Assembly: GCA_964549765.1 (NCBI GenBank)
Contig: CAZJWR010000007.1
Coordinates: forward strand, 1-64,000
Direction: 5' to 3'
Length of the DNA stretch: 64,000 nucleotides
Origin: CAZJWR01 sp964549765
GTDB lineage: Bacteria; Zixibacteria; MSB-5A5; GN15; JAAZOE01
The notes beneath the pieces are model-generated. The model ran no database searches and was not told the origin of the DNA. It worked only from the letters and a program-made list of their open reading frames with translations. This document shows, in pieces, positions 23,716 through 32,654 of the stretch; within the stretch, counting starts at the first letter, position 1; every line of letters begins with the position of its first letter. Made by a program: the position numbers and the translations under genes.

Positions 23716-24488
23716 AGCGTCACCTCCCGCGCCTGCTCCACCAGATCGCCCATCTTCTTCGTCAAATCCTTGCGCTTGCATTCATCGCAGATTTCGAAGT
23801 ACTCTTCGGGGATATTTCGTTTCTCAATCAGATAATCCGCGAATTCGCGCGTGATCGTCGTTTTGCCGCAGTTTTTGCAGGTGATCAGCTCGAAGCGCTT
23901 GTTCCAGATCGTGCGGTATCCGCCCTTGTCGTTCCATTTGATGACATCGGTCGGGCAAATCTGGGCGCAACTCAGGCAGCCGATACAATCCGGCGGTTCA
24001 TCTCCGAATGGCGGGGCAATGACCTTATTATGCCCGCGCATGACGGCGGCGATAGCGCTTTTACCCAGCGCGTCGCAGATGCGCGTGCAGGCGTAGCACA
24101 TGATGCAATTGTCACCATCGGGGATGGTCTCGAAACTGGTCGCGTATACCCCGTACTCCTCGGCCGTTTTCTGGATCAGGTCGGAATTGGGGCAGCGGGC
24201 CAGATACAGATCGAGGATGTTTTTGCGGATTTCCGTCAATTCCTCGGTGTGAGTGCTGACGATCAATCCCTTTTCGACCGGATACAAGCACGACGTGACG
24301 TATTTTTTCCAGCCGTCCCAGCCTTCCTTGGTGATTTCGACCGTGCATAGCCGGCAGGAACCGTTCGGCTCGATGGCGGCATGATCGCACAGAGCGGGGA
24401 CGTCGATGCCCTCGCGGCGCAAAACCGACAACAGCATCTCCCCTTCCGAGGCTTTGACCATTTTACCATTTATTTGAATATGTACCAT
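23712..24488 (-). CDS. NuoG-N/HoxU-like iron-sulfur subunit
   Basis: A 258-residue protein. It starts with a [2Fe-2S] ferredoxin domain (ALCDHAAIEPNGSCRLCTVEI), followed by the His-Cys-type and two [4Fe-4S] sites (CIMCYACTRIC and CIGCLSCAQICP), as in the N-terminal third of NuoG and in HoxU. The molybdopterin-like part of NuoG and any H-cluster domain of HydA are absent. An extra C-terminal CxxC...CxxC pair (CKNCG...CDECK) resembles a zinc ribbon. It overlaps the next gene as ATGA and follows the NuoF-like gene by 12 bases. It passes electrons between flavin and partner clusters. Confidence 0.88.
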   Translation of the reverse strand: MVHIQINGKMVKASEGEMLLSVLRREGIDVPALCDHAAIEPNGSCRLCTVEITKEGWDGWKKYVTSCLYPVEKGLIVSTHTEELTEIRKNILDLYLARCPNSDLIQKTAEEYGVYATSFETIPDGDNCIMCYACTRICDALGKSAIAAVMRGHNKVIAPPFGDEPPDCIGCLSCAQICPTDVIKWNDKGGYRTIWNKRFELITCKNCGKTTITREFADYLIEKRNIPEEYFEICDECKRKDLTKKMGDLVEQAREVTL

Positions 24489-24500
24489 ACTCCACCCGAA

Positions 24501-26354
24501 TTAGAATATATCCACGGCGTCATATATACAGACCGCGTAGCACGAACCGCAGCGGTCGCATATGTCCTGGTCGATAACGTGTTTTTTCTTCTTCTCGCCG
24601 GTGATGGCGCTGACGGGACAGGCCCGCAAACAGGCCAGACAACCGGTACACTTGTCGTTGATCTCATAGGTGATCAGGTTTCGGCAGACGCCGCCGGGGC
24701 ATTTTTTATCCCGCACGTGAGCCAGATACTCGTCCCGGAAATACTGAATCGTACTCAGGAACGGATTCGGCCCCGACTGCCCGAGTCCGCAGAGCGACGC
24801 TTTCTGAATTGTCCGCGACAGCCGCTCCATGGTATCGAGGTCCTCCTCGGTACCGTTGCCTTCGGTAATCTTGGTGCACAGTTTCAGAAGCTGATAGAGA
24901 CCTTCACGACAGGGAACGCATTTGCCGCATGATTCCGAGACAAGGAAATTCAGGAAATACCGGGCGACCTCCACCATACAAGTGCGGTCGTCCATGATGA
25001 TCATGCCGCCCGATCCCATCATCGAACCGGCTTCCGTCAGCGAATCGAAGTGGACCGGCAGGTCGAGTTTCTCGTCCGGTAGACAACCGCCGGACGGCCC
25101 GCCGGTCTGCACCGCCTTAAAGGTGCGGCCCTTCTGCACACCGCCCCCGATATCGTAGATGATCTCACGCAGGCTCATTCCCATGGGAATTTCGACGAGT
25201 CCGGTATTCGTTACCTTCCCGGCCAGCGAGAAGGCCTTGGTACCGCTGCTGCGTTCCGTGCCGATCTTCGTGAACCACCCGGCGCCTTTATCTATTATGA
25301 CCGGGACGGTGGCAAACGTCTCGACGTTGTTGAGCACCGTCGGTTTGTCATGCAGGCCGCGCTGCACCGACCGAACATATTTGGCGCGCGGTTCGCCGAC
25401 CTCGCCGGCGACCGATTTCATCAGGGCTGATGATTCGCCGCAAACAAAGGCGCCGCCGCCGCGGCTGATCTTGATGTCAAACGACAAATCGGTACCCATG
25501 ATCCTCTTCCCCAGTAGGCCGTGCGCACGGGCGGCATCGATCGCCGTCTGAAGATTTTTGACCGCCAGCGGGTACTCCTCGCGCACATAGATGTACCCTT
25601 CGGACGACCCGACCGCATAGGCGCAGATAATCATACCCTCGAGAACCGAGTGGGGATCGCCTTCCATGATACACCGATCCATGAACGCTCCGGGATCGCC
25701 TTCGTCGCCATTGCATATCACGTATCTCGGCTCCAGGTCTTCCCTCGCGCAGGTGGCCCACTTTCGGCCGGTCGGAAATCCGGCGCCGCCCCGACCACGC
25801 AGGCCGGAATCGGTCACTTCCTCGATCACATCCTGCGGTTTCATTTCCGAAAGGACTTTCGCCAGGCCGGCATAGCCGCCGCGGGCGATATAGTCTTCGA
25901 TTTCATCGGGGTCGATCTGACCGCAGTTGCGGAGGGAAATGCGAACCTGATTGGAGTAGAACGGTATCTTTTTATAATCGGTTATTTTTTTGCCGGTCAT
26001 CGGGTCGGTGAACAGGAGTTTCTCTATAACTTCATTGTTTTCGAGGGTCTTTTCGACAATCTGGGGGACATGCGCTTTCTTGACTTTGGTGTAAAAAATC
26101 CCCTCCGGTTCGATAATCACCAGCGGGCCCATGGCGCAGAACCCGTGACATCCGGTTTTCTTGACAGCCTGAAGAGAAACGTCCTTGATCTGCTTGCCCT
26201 TGAGAACCTTTCTAAATTCCTCAAGGATCAGGTCGGATCCGCCCGCCAGGCATCCGGGACCGAGGCACACGAGCACTTTCCGCTTCTGCTTGTCGAGTTT
26301 AAGGCGCGACTTCTTGTGCCATTCGGCAAGTTTTTCTATGGAATCTATTTTCAT
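24501..26354 (-). CDS. NuoF/HydB-like NADH-binding flavoprotein subunit
   Basis: A 617-residue subunit with three parts. Residues ~25-120 form a thioredoxin-like [2Fe-2S] domain (CLGPGCLAGG, KTGCHGFCAMGPL). The centre is NuoF proper: NAD(H)- and FMN-binding GLRGRGGAGFPTG and CNGDEGDPGAFMDR, and the N3-type [4Fe-4S] site ESCGKCVPCREG. The C-terminus adds a two-cluster ferredoxin domain (CTGCLACLRACP, CDRCGSCYAVC). This is the organisation of HydB/HndC in NAD-linked electron-bifurcating complexes. Starts one base after the NuoE-like gene ends. No HydA follows. Confidence 0.92.
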   Translation of the reverse strand: MKIDSIEKLAEWHKKSRLKLDKQKRKVLVCLGPGCLAGGSDLILEEFRKVLKGKQIKDVSLQAVKKTGCHGFCAMGPLVIIEPEGIFYTKVKKAHVPQIVEKTLENNEVIEKLLFTDPMTGKKITDYKKIPFYSNQVRISLRNCGQIDPDEIEDYIARGGYAGLAKVLSEMKPQDVIEEVTDSGLRGRGGAGFPTGRKWATCAREDLEPRYVICNGDEGDPGAFMDRCIMEGDPHSVLEGMIICAYAVGSSEGYIYVREEYPLAVKNLQTAIDAARAHGLLGKRIMGTDLSFDIKISRGGGAFVCGESSALMKSVAGEVGEPRAKYVRSVQRGLHDKPTVLNNVETFATVPVIIDKGAGWFTKIGTERSSGTKAFSLAGKVTNTGLVEIPMGMSLREIIYDIGGGVQKGRTFKAVQTGGPSGGCLPDEKLDLPVHFDSLTEAGSMMGSGGMIIMDDRTCMVEVARYFLNFLVSESCGKCVPCREGLYQLLKLCTKITEGNGTEEDLDTMERLSRTIQKASLCGLGQSGPNPFLSTIQYFRDEYLAHVRDKKCPGGVCRNLITYEINDKCTGCLACLRACPVSAITGEKKKKHVIDQDICDRCGSCYAVCIYDAVDIF

Positions 26355-26355
26355 G

Positions 26356-26820
26356 TCACTTTGCTTTCTTCACCAGTCCGGCTGCCTGGTCACATCGGAC
26401 ATTGCCATGATACTTGGCGTTCACGATCATCACCGGCGCCATGGCGCAGGCTCCAACGCAGTTGACGACTTCAACGGTGTATTTCAGATCGGGAGTGGTC
26501 TCCCCAGGTTTCAATCCCAGGTTCGATTCCAATTGATCCAGTATCAGGTCGGCTCCCTTGATATGGCAGGCCGTTCCCTGGCAGACGCGGATGACCTTCT
26601 CACCTTTCGGCGTCAGGCTGAACGCGTTGTAAAACGTCGCCACGCCATAGACTTTGCTGAGCGGAACGCCGAGCGCGCCGGCCACTTCCGTCAACGCCTC
26701 GCGCGGCAGATACCGGAACTCCCGCTGGATGTCCTGCAACACTGTGATAAGTGATTCGGGATGACCCGCATTGCTGTCGATGACTTTTTTGACTCTATCT
26801 ATGTCCAGTTCCGGAGCCAT
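26356..26820 (-). CDS. NuoE/HydC-like [2Fe-2S] subunit
   Basis: A 154-residue thioredoxin-like [2Fe-2S] protein from ATG 26820 (AGAGGAATCG upstream). Helical N-terminus HPESLITVLQDIQREFRYLP, GVATFYNAFSLTPKGEKVIRVCQGTACHIKG and VVNCVGACAMAPVMIVN carry the four cluster cysteines. It normally pairs with NuoF and accepts electrons from its flavin. It follows the KOR gamma-subunit gene directly, linking both modules in one transcript. Confidence 0.9.
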   Translation of the reverse strand: MAPELDIDRVKKVIDSNAGHPESLITVLQDIQREFRYLPREALTEVAGALGVPLSKVYGVATFYNAFSLTPKGEKVIRVCQGTACHIKGADLILDQLESNLGLKPGETTPDLKYTVEVVNCVGACAMAPVMIVNAKYHGNVRCDQAAGLVKKAK

Positions 26821-26830
26821 ATCGATTCCT

Positions 26831-27382
26831 CTATGCATGTGCTTTCTGAATCAGCTTGCGCCCCTCTTCGAAGGCGCTGCGGTTGATGGAAAGCAATTCC
26901 TTCTTCTTTCCCATTTTTTCAAGGAGCATTTTGTTGAGCGTATCGAATGAAACCACGTTAGTGGCCTCGACGTAGGCGGCCAACATGACCATATTGGCGG
27001 CCTTGGCGTTGCCCACGGTCATGGCGATGTCGTTGGCCGGGATGAGAATTTCAGTGATGTCATCCCGATTGGAGGTGACGTCGATCAGCGAGCTGTTGAT
27101 GAGCAGTAACCCGCCGGGGCGAACCATCGCGCCGAATTTGTCGAGCGACGGACGGTTGAAAACACAGGCCGCGCCGGGATTGTTGATAATCGGCGAGCCG
27201 ATACGGATGAAAGAAATGACCACCGTGCAATTGGCCGTGCCGCCGCGCATTTCCGGACCGTACGAGGGAATCCAGGCCACCTTTTTGCCTTCATCCATCG
27301 CGGTATAGGCCAGAAGCTGTCCGGCGGTCATGACGCCCTGTCCGCCGAATCCGGCGAAGACGACTTCGATCTGTTCCGCCAT
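26831..27382 (-). CDS. korC: 2-oxoacid:ferredoxin oxidoreductase, gamma subunit
   Basis: A 183-residue subunit that starts with the gamma-domain pattern VVFAGFGGQGVMTAGQLLA and continues IPSYGPEMRGGTANCTVVIS, typical of 2-oxoglutarate/2-oxoisovalerate oxidoreductases. In four-subunit enzymes it completes the CoA site region. Two bases separate it from the beta subunit gene. The operon order ferredoxin-alpha-beta-gamma (KorDABC) is the usual one for 2-oxoglutarate:ferredoxin oxidoreductase, but related 2-oxoacids cannot be excluded. Confidence 0.92.
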   Translation of the reverse strand: MAEQIEVVFAGFGGQGVMTAGQLLAYTAMDEGKKVAWIPSYGPEMRGGTANCTVVISFIRIGSPIINNPGAACVFNRPSLDKFGAMVRPGGLLLINSSLIDVTSNRDDITEILIPANDIAMTVGNAKAANMVMLAAYVEATNVVSFDTLNKMLLEKMGKKKELLSINRSAFEEGRKLIQKAHA

Positions 27383-27384
27383 GC

Positions 27385-28146
27385 TTATGTTTCCTCCCGC
27401 TCAGGATCCTTGTATATGCCCAGCGGATAGTACGGCTGCATATCCGAAGTCACCCATTTAGTGGCGTCGAACGGATTCATCCCCCAGTTGGTGGGACAGG
27501 TCGATAGCACCTCGACGAGCGAAAAACATTTATGCTCTTTCTGCAGGCGGAAGGCCTTTTTGATGACTTTCTTGGCGTTGATGGCGTGCATCGGCGTGTG
27601 CACGGCGACGCGGGCGATGAAAGCCGGAGTCCTCAGGCTGGAGAGAAGCTCCGCCATCCGGATGGGATATCCGAACTGCTCCACGTCGCGGCCCGCCGGG
27701 GTCGTCGTTGTTTTCTGGCCGGGCATGGTGGTCGGGGCCATTTGTCCGCCGGTCATGCCGTAGATGGCGTTGTTGACGAAAATGGTCGTGAATTTTTCGC
27801 CGCGGTTGGCGGCATGCACGATTTCGCCCATGCCGATCGAAGCCAGATCGCCGTCACCCTGATAGGTAAACACGATCATGTCGGGCCGGCACCGTTTGAA
27901 GCCGGTAGCGAGCGCCGGGGCGCGGCCGTGCGCCGCCTCCATGAAATCGACGTTGAAATAATTATAGGCGAGAACGGAACAGCCGACCGGCGCCACCCCC
28001 ACGGTCCGCTCGCGGACGCCGAGCTCATCGAGCGATTCGGCCACCAGACGGTGGATAACACCGTGCGTGCAGCCCGGACAATAATGAGTAATTACCTCCT
28101 GCAGCGCCTCGGGCCGTTTAAATATCGTTGTTGCTTCCGTTGACAT
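27385..28146 (-). CDS. korB: 2-oxoacid:ferredoxin oxidoreductase, beta (TPP) subunit
   Basis: A 253-residue TPP-binding subunit. HYCPGCTHGVIHRL holds conserved cysteines; the TPP-Mg motif is GDGDLASIGMGEIVHAANRGEKFTTIFVNN. FALTGFKRC-like GFKRCRPD precedes it. There is no extra ferredoxin domain, so the separate ferredoxin subunit upstream supplies the [4Fe-4S] clusters. It catalyses CoA-dependent oxidative decarboxylation of the 2-oxoacid, or the reverse carboxylation with reduced ferredoxin. Confidence 0.93.
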   Translation of the reverse strand: MSTEATTIFKRPEALQEVITHYCPGCTHGVIHRLVAESLDELGVRERTVGVAPVGCSVLAYNYFNVDFMEAAHGRAPALATGFKRCRPDMIVFTYQGDGDLASIGMGEIVHAANRGEKFTTIFVNNAIYGMTGGQMAPTTMPGQKTTTTPAGRDVEQFGYPIRMAELLSSLRTPAFIARVAVHTPMHAINAKKVIKKAFRLQKEHKCFSLVEVLSTCPTNWGMNPFDATKWVTSDMQPYYPLGIYKDPEREET

Positions 28147-28170
28147 GATATCCTCGATGACCTGCGAAGA

Positions 28171-29244
28171 TCATTTCTTTATGTTCAGCATTTCGCGAAT
28201 CTTGTCTTTTATCTCGTTCGGGGTCGGCACAATTCCCCCGGTGCGGCCGTAAAACTCGACCGGCTTGATTCCCTTCGTAAACCGTTCGACGTCCTCGATC
28301 ATCTGACCGACGCTCATTTCGACGTCAAGCAGCGCTTCGATATTGGGCTTGGCCGCTTCGGCGTATAGTTCCTTCCCGGGATAAGGAAACAGCGTGATCG
28401 GGCGCAGTAGCCCGACGCTTATGCCTTCGGTTTCCAGCTCATCGATGGCAGTCTGACAGATGCGGGCCATGGTGCCATAGGCCACCATCAGGACCCGATT
28501 CTTGTCGGAAACTTTGTACAGTTCGTGCCGGACCTCATCCTCGCGCATCTTCTTGTACTTTTCGGCAAGGGCCAGGCTGTTCTCTTCGAGCTTCTCCGGG
28601 TCAAGAAACAGCGACCTGACAATCCGGGGTTTCCTGCCCTTGGCGCCGGTGAGCGCCCAATCGCTGCCTTCCGGCGAAACAGGTTCGCTGTATTTTTCGG
28701 GGAATTCGACGGCTTCCATCATCTGCCCAATCATGCCGTCGCCGATCATCATGACCGGATTGCGGTATTTCTCGGCCAGATCGAAAGCCAGGATCATCAA
28801 GTCGACCGCCTCCTGAACCGTGGACGGCGCCAGCACCATCAGGTGATAATCGCCGTGACCGCCGGTCTTGACCGATTGAAAATAATCGGCCTGGGAAGGC
28901 AGGATACCGCCCAACCCCGGTCCGCCCCGCATGATATTGACCAGGACGACCGGGAGATGGGCTCCCGCCATGTAGGACAGCGCTTCCTGCATCAGGCTGA
29001 TGCCCGGGCTGGATGAGGTTGTGAAAACGCGCTTGCCGGTCGAAGCGGCGCCGAACAGCATATTGCCGACGGCGACCTCCGATTCGGCCTGCACAAAGAC
29101 GCCGCCGACTTCGGGGAAACGCCAGCTCAGGTATTCGGCGACCTCACTCTGGGGAGTGATCGGATAGGCGAAATAATTGCGACATCCGGCGGCAATGGCC
29201 GCCTCAGCAATCGCTTCGTTTCCTTTCATCAATTTCTTGGCCAT
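28171..29244 (-). CDS. korA: 2-oxoacid:ferredoxin oxidoreductase, alpha subunit
   Basis: A 357-residue subunit containing the pyrimidine-binding and transketolase C-terminal-type domains: GNEAIAEAAIAAGCRNYFAYPITPQSE, GAASTGKRVFTTSSSPGISLMQEAL, NIMRGGPGLGGILPSQADY. It pairs with the TPP subunit to form the active site. Fourteen bases follow the ferredoxin gene. Length is typical of the 2-oxoglutarate-type enzyme in which alpha and gamma are separate. Confidence 0.94.
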   Translation of the reverse strand: MAKKLMKGNEAIAEAAIAAGCRNYFAYPITPQSEVAEYLSWRFPEVGGVFVQAESEVAVGNMLFGAASTGKRVFTTSSSPGISLMQEALSYMAGAHLPVVLVNIMRGGPGLGGILPSQADYFQSVKTGGHGDYHLMVLAPSTVQEAVDLMILAFDLAEKYRNPVMMIGDGMIGQMMEAVEFPEKYSEPVSPEGSDWALTGAKGRKPRIVRSLFLDPEKLEENSLALAEKYKKMREDEVRHELYKVSDKNRVLMVAYGTMARICQTAIDELETEGISVGLLRPITLFPYPGKELYAEAAKPNIEALLDVEMSVGQMIEDVERFTKGIKPVEFYGRTGGIVPTPNEIKDKIREMLNIKK

Positions 29245-29258
29245 AATCTACATCCCCG

Positions 29259-29492
29259 TTAATATTCGAAAAGCAAGAATTGCGTCCCGTGCGTGTGGAC
29301 CTCGATAGCAACATCCGGGCATATGATGGCGCAAATCCTGCATCCGATGCATTTGGTCGGTTCATGGACCTTGGCGAAGAAATATCCCTTAAGATTGATC
29401 TCTTTCGACATCGAGATAATCTGCATCGGGCAAGCCTTGACGCACAGTTCGCAACCTTTGCAAAAATTCTTGTCTATGTTTATTCCGGGCAT
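29259..29492 (-). CDS. korD: Ferredoxin-type delta subunit of the 2-oxoacid oxidoreductase
   Basis: A 77-residue two-cluster ferredoxin with CKGCELCVKACP and CIGCRICAIICP motifs and the EINLKGYFFAKV insert typical of KorD. It shuttles electrons from the TPP subunit to external ferredoxin, or here possibly to the NuoE/F/G-like module encoded downstream. Eleven bases after the MinD-like ATPase gene. Confidence 0.9.
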   Translation of the reverse strand: MPGINIDKNFCKGCELCVKACPMQIISMSKEINLKGYFFAKVHEPTKCIGCRICAIICPDVAIEVHTHGTQFLLFEY

Positions 29493-29502
29493 ATCATATC
29501 CT

Positions 29503-30282
29503 CTATTTCCGGGATTGAGTATCCTCCGGGTTGGTTTCTTTTCTTTCCCACGGCTTGAGCATGGAGCGGGTCAGCGGCAGGATGGGACATTCGAAAATCC
29601 GGGTATCCATCTGCTCCAGCACCCGCCTCTTGGCGGAGAGGAATACCAGCGGCAGACCGGTTTCGCGGCTGACTTCGCGGCTCAATCGATATCCCTCCAG
29701 CAATACCTCTTCGTCGGTATCGTCGATCATGTGGCTGTTGGCGATCAGACCGGTGAATTTGAGTTTGGCCGTCATTTCGATCCGGGCCATGGTCTTGATG
29801 GACACCGCCGCATCCGACGTGGCCGGACGGCGGCTGTTGAGAACCATCCACATTTCGTAATCGTCCGGGTCGAAAGCATCGGCCATCGAACCCAGCGCCC
29901 GCGTTCCCTGGGCATCGCCGCCGACGTCGAGAACGACTTTGGCGTCGCCTTCTTCGATTGTCCCTCGTACTTCCGGAAGCAGGATCGGCAGATCGGCGTA
30001 ATAATGCCCGCCTCGCGGCACGATGACTTTGACGCCCAGTTCCTCCATTTCCGCTATCGCTTCGCGGGAACGAAAGTACGGATTTACCAAATCGAGATCG
30101 ACGATAGCCGGGGAAGTTTTTTCAATCGATGCCAGGTATTTGACGAAGTTCACGGCGATCTCCGTTTTGCCGCTGCCGAACCCGCCAACGATTACGATAA
30201 CGCGTTTGGAAACGGATGGATAATGTAAGTATGCGGCGTCTGCCATGTTTGTCAAATCCACTCTCGTCGATGCCATCAACAT
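29503..30282 (-). CDS. MinD/CobQ-like P-loop ATPase at the head of the KOR operon
   Basis: A 259-residue P-loop protein when started at ATG 30282, chosen because CAGGCGG lies 7 bases upstream and the predicted transcript start lies at ~30348; an ATG at 30342 would leave almost no leader, and ATG 30246 is another choice. Walker A is GGFGSGKTE; VDLDLVNPYFRSRE recalls the switch I region of the SIMIBI class; VVLDVGGDAQGTRALGS is Walker B-like. Such ATPases occur beside 2-oxoacid oxidoreductase genes and may help assembly; this is inference from context. Confidence 0.78.
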   Translation of the reverse strand: MLMASTRVDLTNMADAAYLHYPSVSKRVIVIVGGFGSGKTEIAVNFVKYLASIEKTSPAIVDLDLVNPYFRSREAIAEMEELGVKVIVPRGGHYYADLPILLPEVRGTIEEGDAKVVLDVGGDAQGTRALGSMADAFDPDDYEMWMVLNSRRPATSDAAVSIKTMARIEMTAKLKFTGLIANSHMIDDTDEEVLLEGYRLSREVSRETGLPLVFLSAKRRVLEQMDTRIFECPILPLTRSMLKPWERKETNPEDTQSRK

Positions 30283-30354
30283 TTCAAAACCGCCTGCGTC
30301 TGCGACGAAGCCGTTATCCGCGATTGTCGGGATCGTCATCACCGGAGCTTACCC

Positions 30355-30383
30355 AATATCTGCCAAACGGTTGCCAAAGTCAA
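30355..30383 (-). promoter_or_regulatory. Promoter of the ATPase-KOR-NuoEFG operon
   Basis: On the minus strand TTGACT (30383-30378), a 17-base spacer and GATATT (30360-30355). It lies immediately before the first operon gene and sets a leader of ~66 bases for the start at 30282. Confidence 0.6.
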
Positions 30384-30669
30384 GGCTGTGTTGTGAAATT
30401 AATCACTAATAATGGCCTTTCCCATCGCCTATCCGCAATCTGCACCCGTGCCTTACCGGATAAATTTCAGTCTCCCATCTAATTATTATACATTGCAATA
30501 ACAATATAGCTTAAACCGGCGGTTTATAAAATATCAAATTTGTATTCTTTTCCCAAAGTCCCAACGGGGAATGCATTTTAAGGCATTCGGGGCCCCAAAA
30601 CAAACATGCCTTTCCCGTGATATGCATTTAAGGATACTCGATAAAACGGCTAAAACAGGTGGGTTCGGG
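30384..30669. other. AT-rich intergenic stretch
   Basis: No gene is seen. A block near 30485-30490 reads TATAAT on the minus strand and may be a second promoter. An imperfect inverted repeat TGCATTTTAAGGCATTCGGGG with GGCCCC-rich centre occurs at ~30572-30596. Confidence 0.4.
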
Positions 30670-31578
30670 TCAGCGCTCCTCGGCCGGGAGCAAATCGGGA
30701 TCGGTCTTCTCCAAGCGTTCCAGGTATGAAAAACCCTGCGGTCCGGCGTAGGATTCCGGTATCGAGTAAACCGGGTCGGCGAGAGCCTCGTCCAGAGAAA
30801 TGAACTTGTACCCCTCCGCCGACAATTCCCCCAGGAGATCGCTCAAGTATGCGCCGTTGATCCGGTTGGCGTGCAACAGCAGAATCTGTTTGATTTTTCG
30901 CCCCAGCAGGTCGTCGGCGAGTTTTTCCGATTCGTGCAGGCGTTCCATGATATGATCGATGTATTCGTTTCCCAACCGGATATACTCGATAGAATCGGCC
31001 GACTGGTAGATTTTCTCATATTGCAGGTTATAGGCGAAGTCGTCAGTGTCGACCGACACGTGCGCCACCGCGTACCCTTCCTTTTCCAAATAATCCGCGA
31101 CCGTCTTTTTGGCCTGATAGGTGTTGCCGTAGTGCAGAAATGGGTACCGGAAATATCGTCCGGTCTGTCCGACCTCGGCCAGAACATCCTCAATGGCCGC
31201 CTGCCCCTTCTTGATATCCTGTATGTACAGACCGGCCGGCACTTCGTTGAGATCGGTGTGAGAATATGTGTGATTGCCGAGAACATGCCCGCCTTCCAGC
31301 CATGATCGCAGAAGGTCGAAGTCGCCTTCGATGTTGTCGCCGATAACGAACCCGGCCGCATGGACATCGAATTCATCGAGGGCAGAAAGAATCTGATCAG
31401 TAATCGCCCGGCGCTCATCGCGATCCTGAACGCGCACCATTGGCAGGTCGTCGAAGGTAATACATATTTTCCCACTGCTCCTGGAGGCGGCCTCCGCCGA
31501 TGACATTGTGTATTTGAGACCCGGCGTTAGAATCAGCCCCAGAAGGCACACCAAGACACACAAAGGGTATCGTTTCAT
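30670..31578 (-). CDS. Polysaccharide deacetylase (NodB fold), exported
   Basis: A 302-residue protein from ATG 31578 with signal peptide ~1-33 (LCVLVCLLGLILTPG). NodB motifs: TFDDLP (motif 1, catalytic base and metal Asp), HTYSHTDL (motif 2, two metal His), RYPFLHYG (motif 3) and a late LLLHANRING segment carrying the motif 5 His. All metal ligands are present. The family removes N- or O-acetyl groups from peptidoglycan or glycans in the envelope. A hydrophilic C-terminus with PESYAGPQGFSYLERLE follows. Monocistronic as far as can be seen. Confidence 0.88.
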   Translation of the reverse strand: MKRYPLCVLVCLLGLILTPGLKYTMSSAEAASRSSGKICITFDDLPMVRVQDRDERRAITDQILSALDEFDVHAAGFVIGDNIEGDFDLLRSWLEGGHVLGNHTYSHTDLNEVPAGLYIQDIKKGQAAIEDVLAEVGQTGRYFRYPFLHYGNTYQAKKTVADYLEKEGYAVAHVSVDTDDFAYNLQYEKIYQSADSIEYIRLGNEYIDHIMERLHESEKLADDLLGRKIKQILLLHANRINGAYLSDLLGELSAEGYKFISLDEALADPVYSIPESYAGPQGFSYLERLEKTDPDLLPAEER

Positions 31579-31739
31579 ATACGGAACGGTAATTTCCTCA
31601 ACGCTTGCGGTCAATTAAAAACATTTAGGACATATTGATTATCCAGCCTCCGCCCGGGTTGACTTTTGGTCGCCCGACCTCTATTTTAAGAAATCGCACC
31701 GATCGGCAAAGTCCGTGCGGTCGGCGGTGGTGAAACATC

Positions 31740-32594
31740 ATGAATCCTGTTTCGTGGAATCGCATAGGGAAAAATGTACGTCGTATGATCTGGATTGTTC
31801 TTGCAGCCGTTGCCGTGTTCTACATCCTGGTATGCGTCGTCATGTATGTCGCCCAGCCACGGATGATCTATTTCCCATCGCCGACTCTGGCCGTAACGCC
31901 CAGCGACGCATCCCTCCCCTATGAAAATGTTTCCCTGACCTGCGAGGACGGAACACGCATACATGGATGGTTTATTCCGGCCGACTCGGCCCGGGCAACG
32001 ATAATTTTTTGTCATGGCAACGGCGGGAATATTTCTCATCGGCTGGAATCTATCGATCAATTCCATCGCCTCGGATTGTCGGTGTTTATTTTCGATTATC
32101 ATGGCTATGGCGGTAGCGAAGGTAGACCGGGCGAGAGGGAAACGTATCAGGACGCCGAGGCCGCCTGGAGATATTTGACGCAGACTAAAGGAATGCCGCC
32201 GGACTCGATCATCATTTTCGGTCGCTCTCTCGGGGGGGCGGTGGCGGTTTGGCTGGCGAGTCAGCATCAGCCGAAGGCGCTGGTAGTCGAATCGTCATTC
32301 ACCTCCATCGCCGATGTCGCCGCGCATTATTATCCATTCCTCCCCGTGAAGCTGTTGGCCCGCATCGATTATAATTCGCAAAAACTCATCGGGCAGATCA
32401 AAGTCCCCATTTTGATTATCCACAGTCCCGACGACGATATCATCCCCTTCAAGCTCGGCAGGAAGCTGTTTGAGCAGGCCCATGAGCCAAAGCAATTCCG
32501 GCAAATTCACGGGGGGCATAACGCTGGGTATCTTGACTCGGACGAAGTGTACATAAAGGGATGGCGCGAGTTTCTGGCGCGGATCGAATCATGA
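31740..32594 (+). CDS. Membrane-anchored alpha/beta hydrolase (BEM46/YqkD-like)
   Basis: A 284-residue protein with an N-terminal membrane segment (residues ~16-38). The alpha/beta hydrolase core starts at ~84 with IIFCHGNGGNISHR (oxyanion site), the nucleophile elbow GRSLGGAVAV (Ser ~165), the acid in HSPDDDIIPF and the base His in IHGGHNAGYL. The arrangement QPRMIYFPSP...GWFIPA is typical of the BEM46/ABHD13 group of membrane-linked hydrolases, whose substrates are largely unknown. Lone gene, starting 161 bases from the divergent deacetylase. Confidence 0.88.
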   Translation: MNPVSWNRIGKNVRRMIWIVLAAVAVFYILVCVVMYVAQPRMIYFPSPTLAVTPSDASLPYENVSLTCEDGTRIHGWFIPADSARATIIFCHGNGGNISHRLESIDQFHRLGLSVFIFDYHGYGGSEGRPGERETYQDAEAAWRYLTQTKGMPPDSIIIFGRSLGGAVAVWLASQHQPKALVVESSFTSIADVAAHYYPFLPVKLLARIDYNSQKLIGQIKVPILIIHSPDDDIIPFKLGRKLFEQAHEPKQFRQIHGGHNAGYLDSDEVYIKGWREFLARIES

Positions 32595-32654
32595 ACAGCG
32601 AGCGATCGGATCATCCGTCGGCGTGGTCGCCCGACCTCGCCCTGATTTTCCAAT

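Noticed and set aside
23305..26820. Electron-bifurcating [FeFe] hydrogenase operon
   Set aside because: HydB-, HydC-like subunits are present but none of the H-cluster cysteine motifs of HydA is found on either strand here.
30283..30342. Start of the MinD-like ATPase at 30342
   Set aside because: The promoter at 30355-30383 would leave only ~5 bases of leader; the ATG at 30282 has a better ribosome site.
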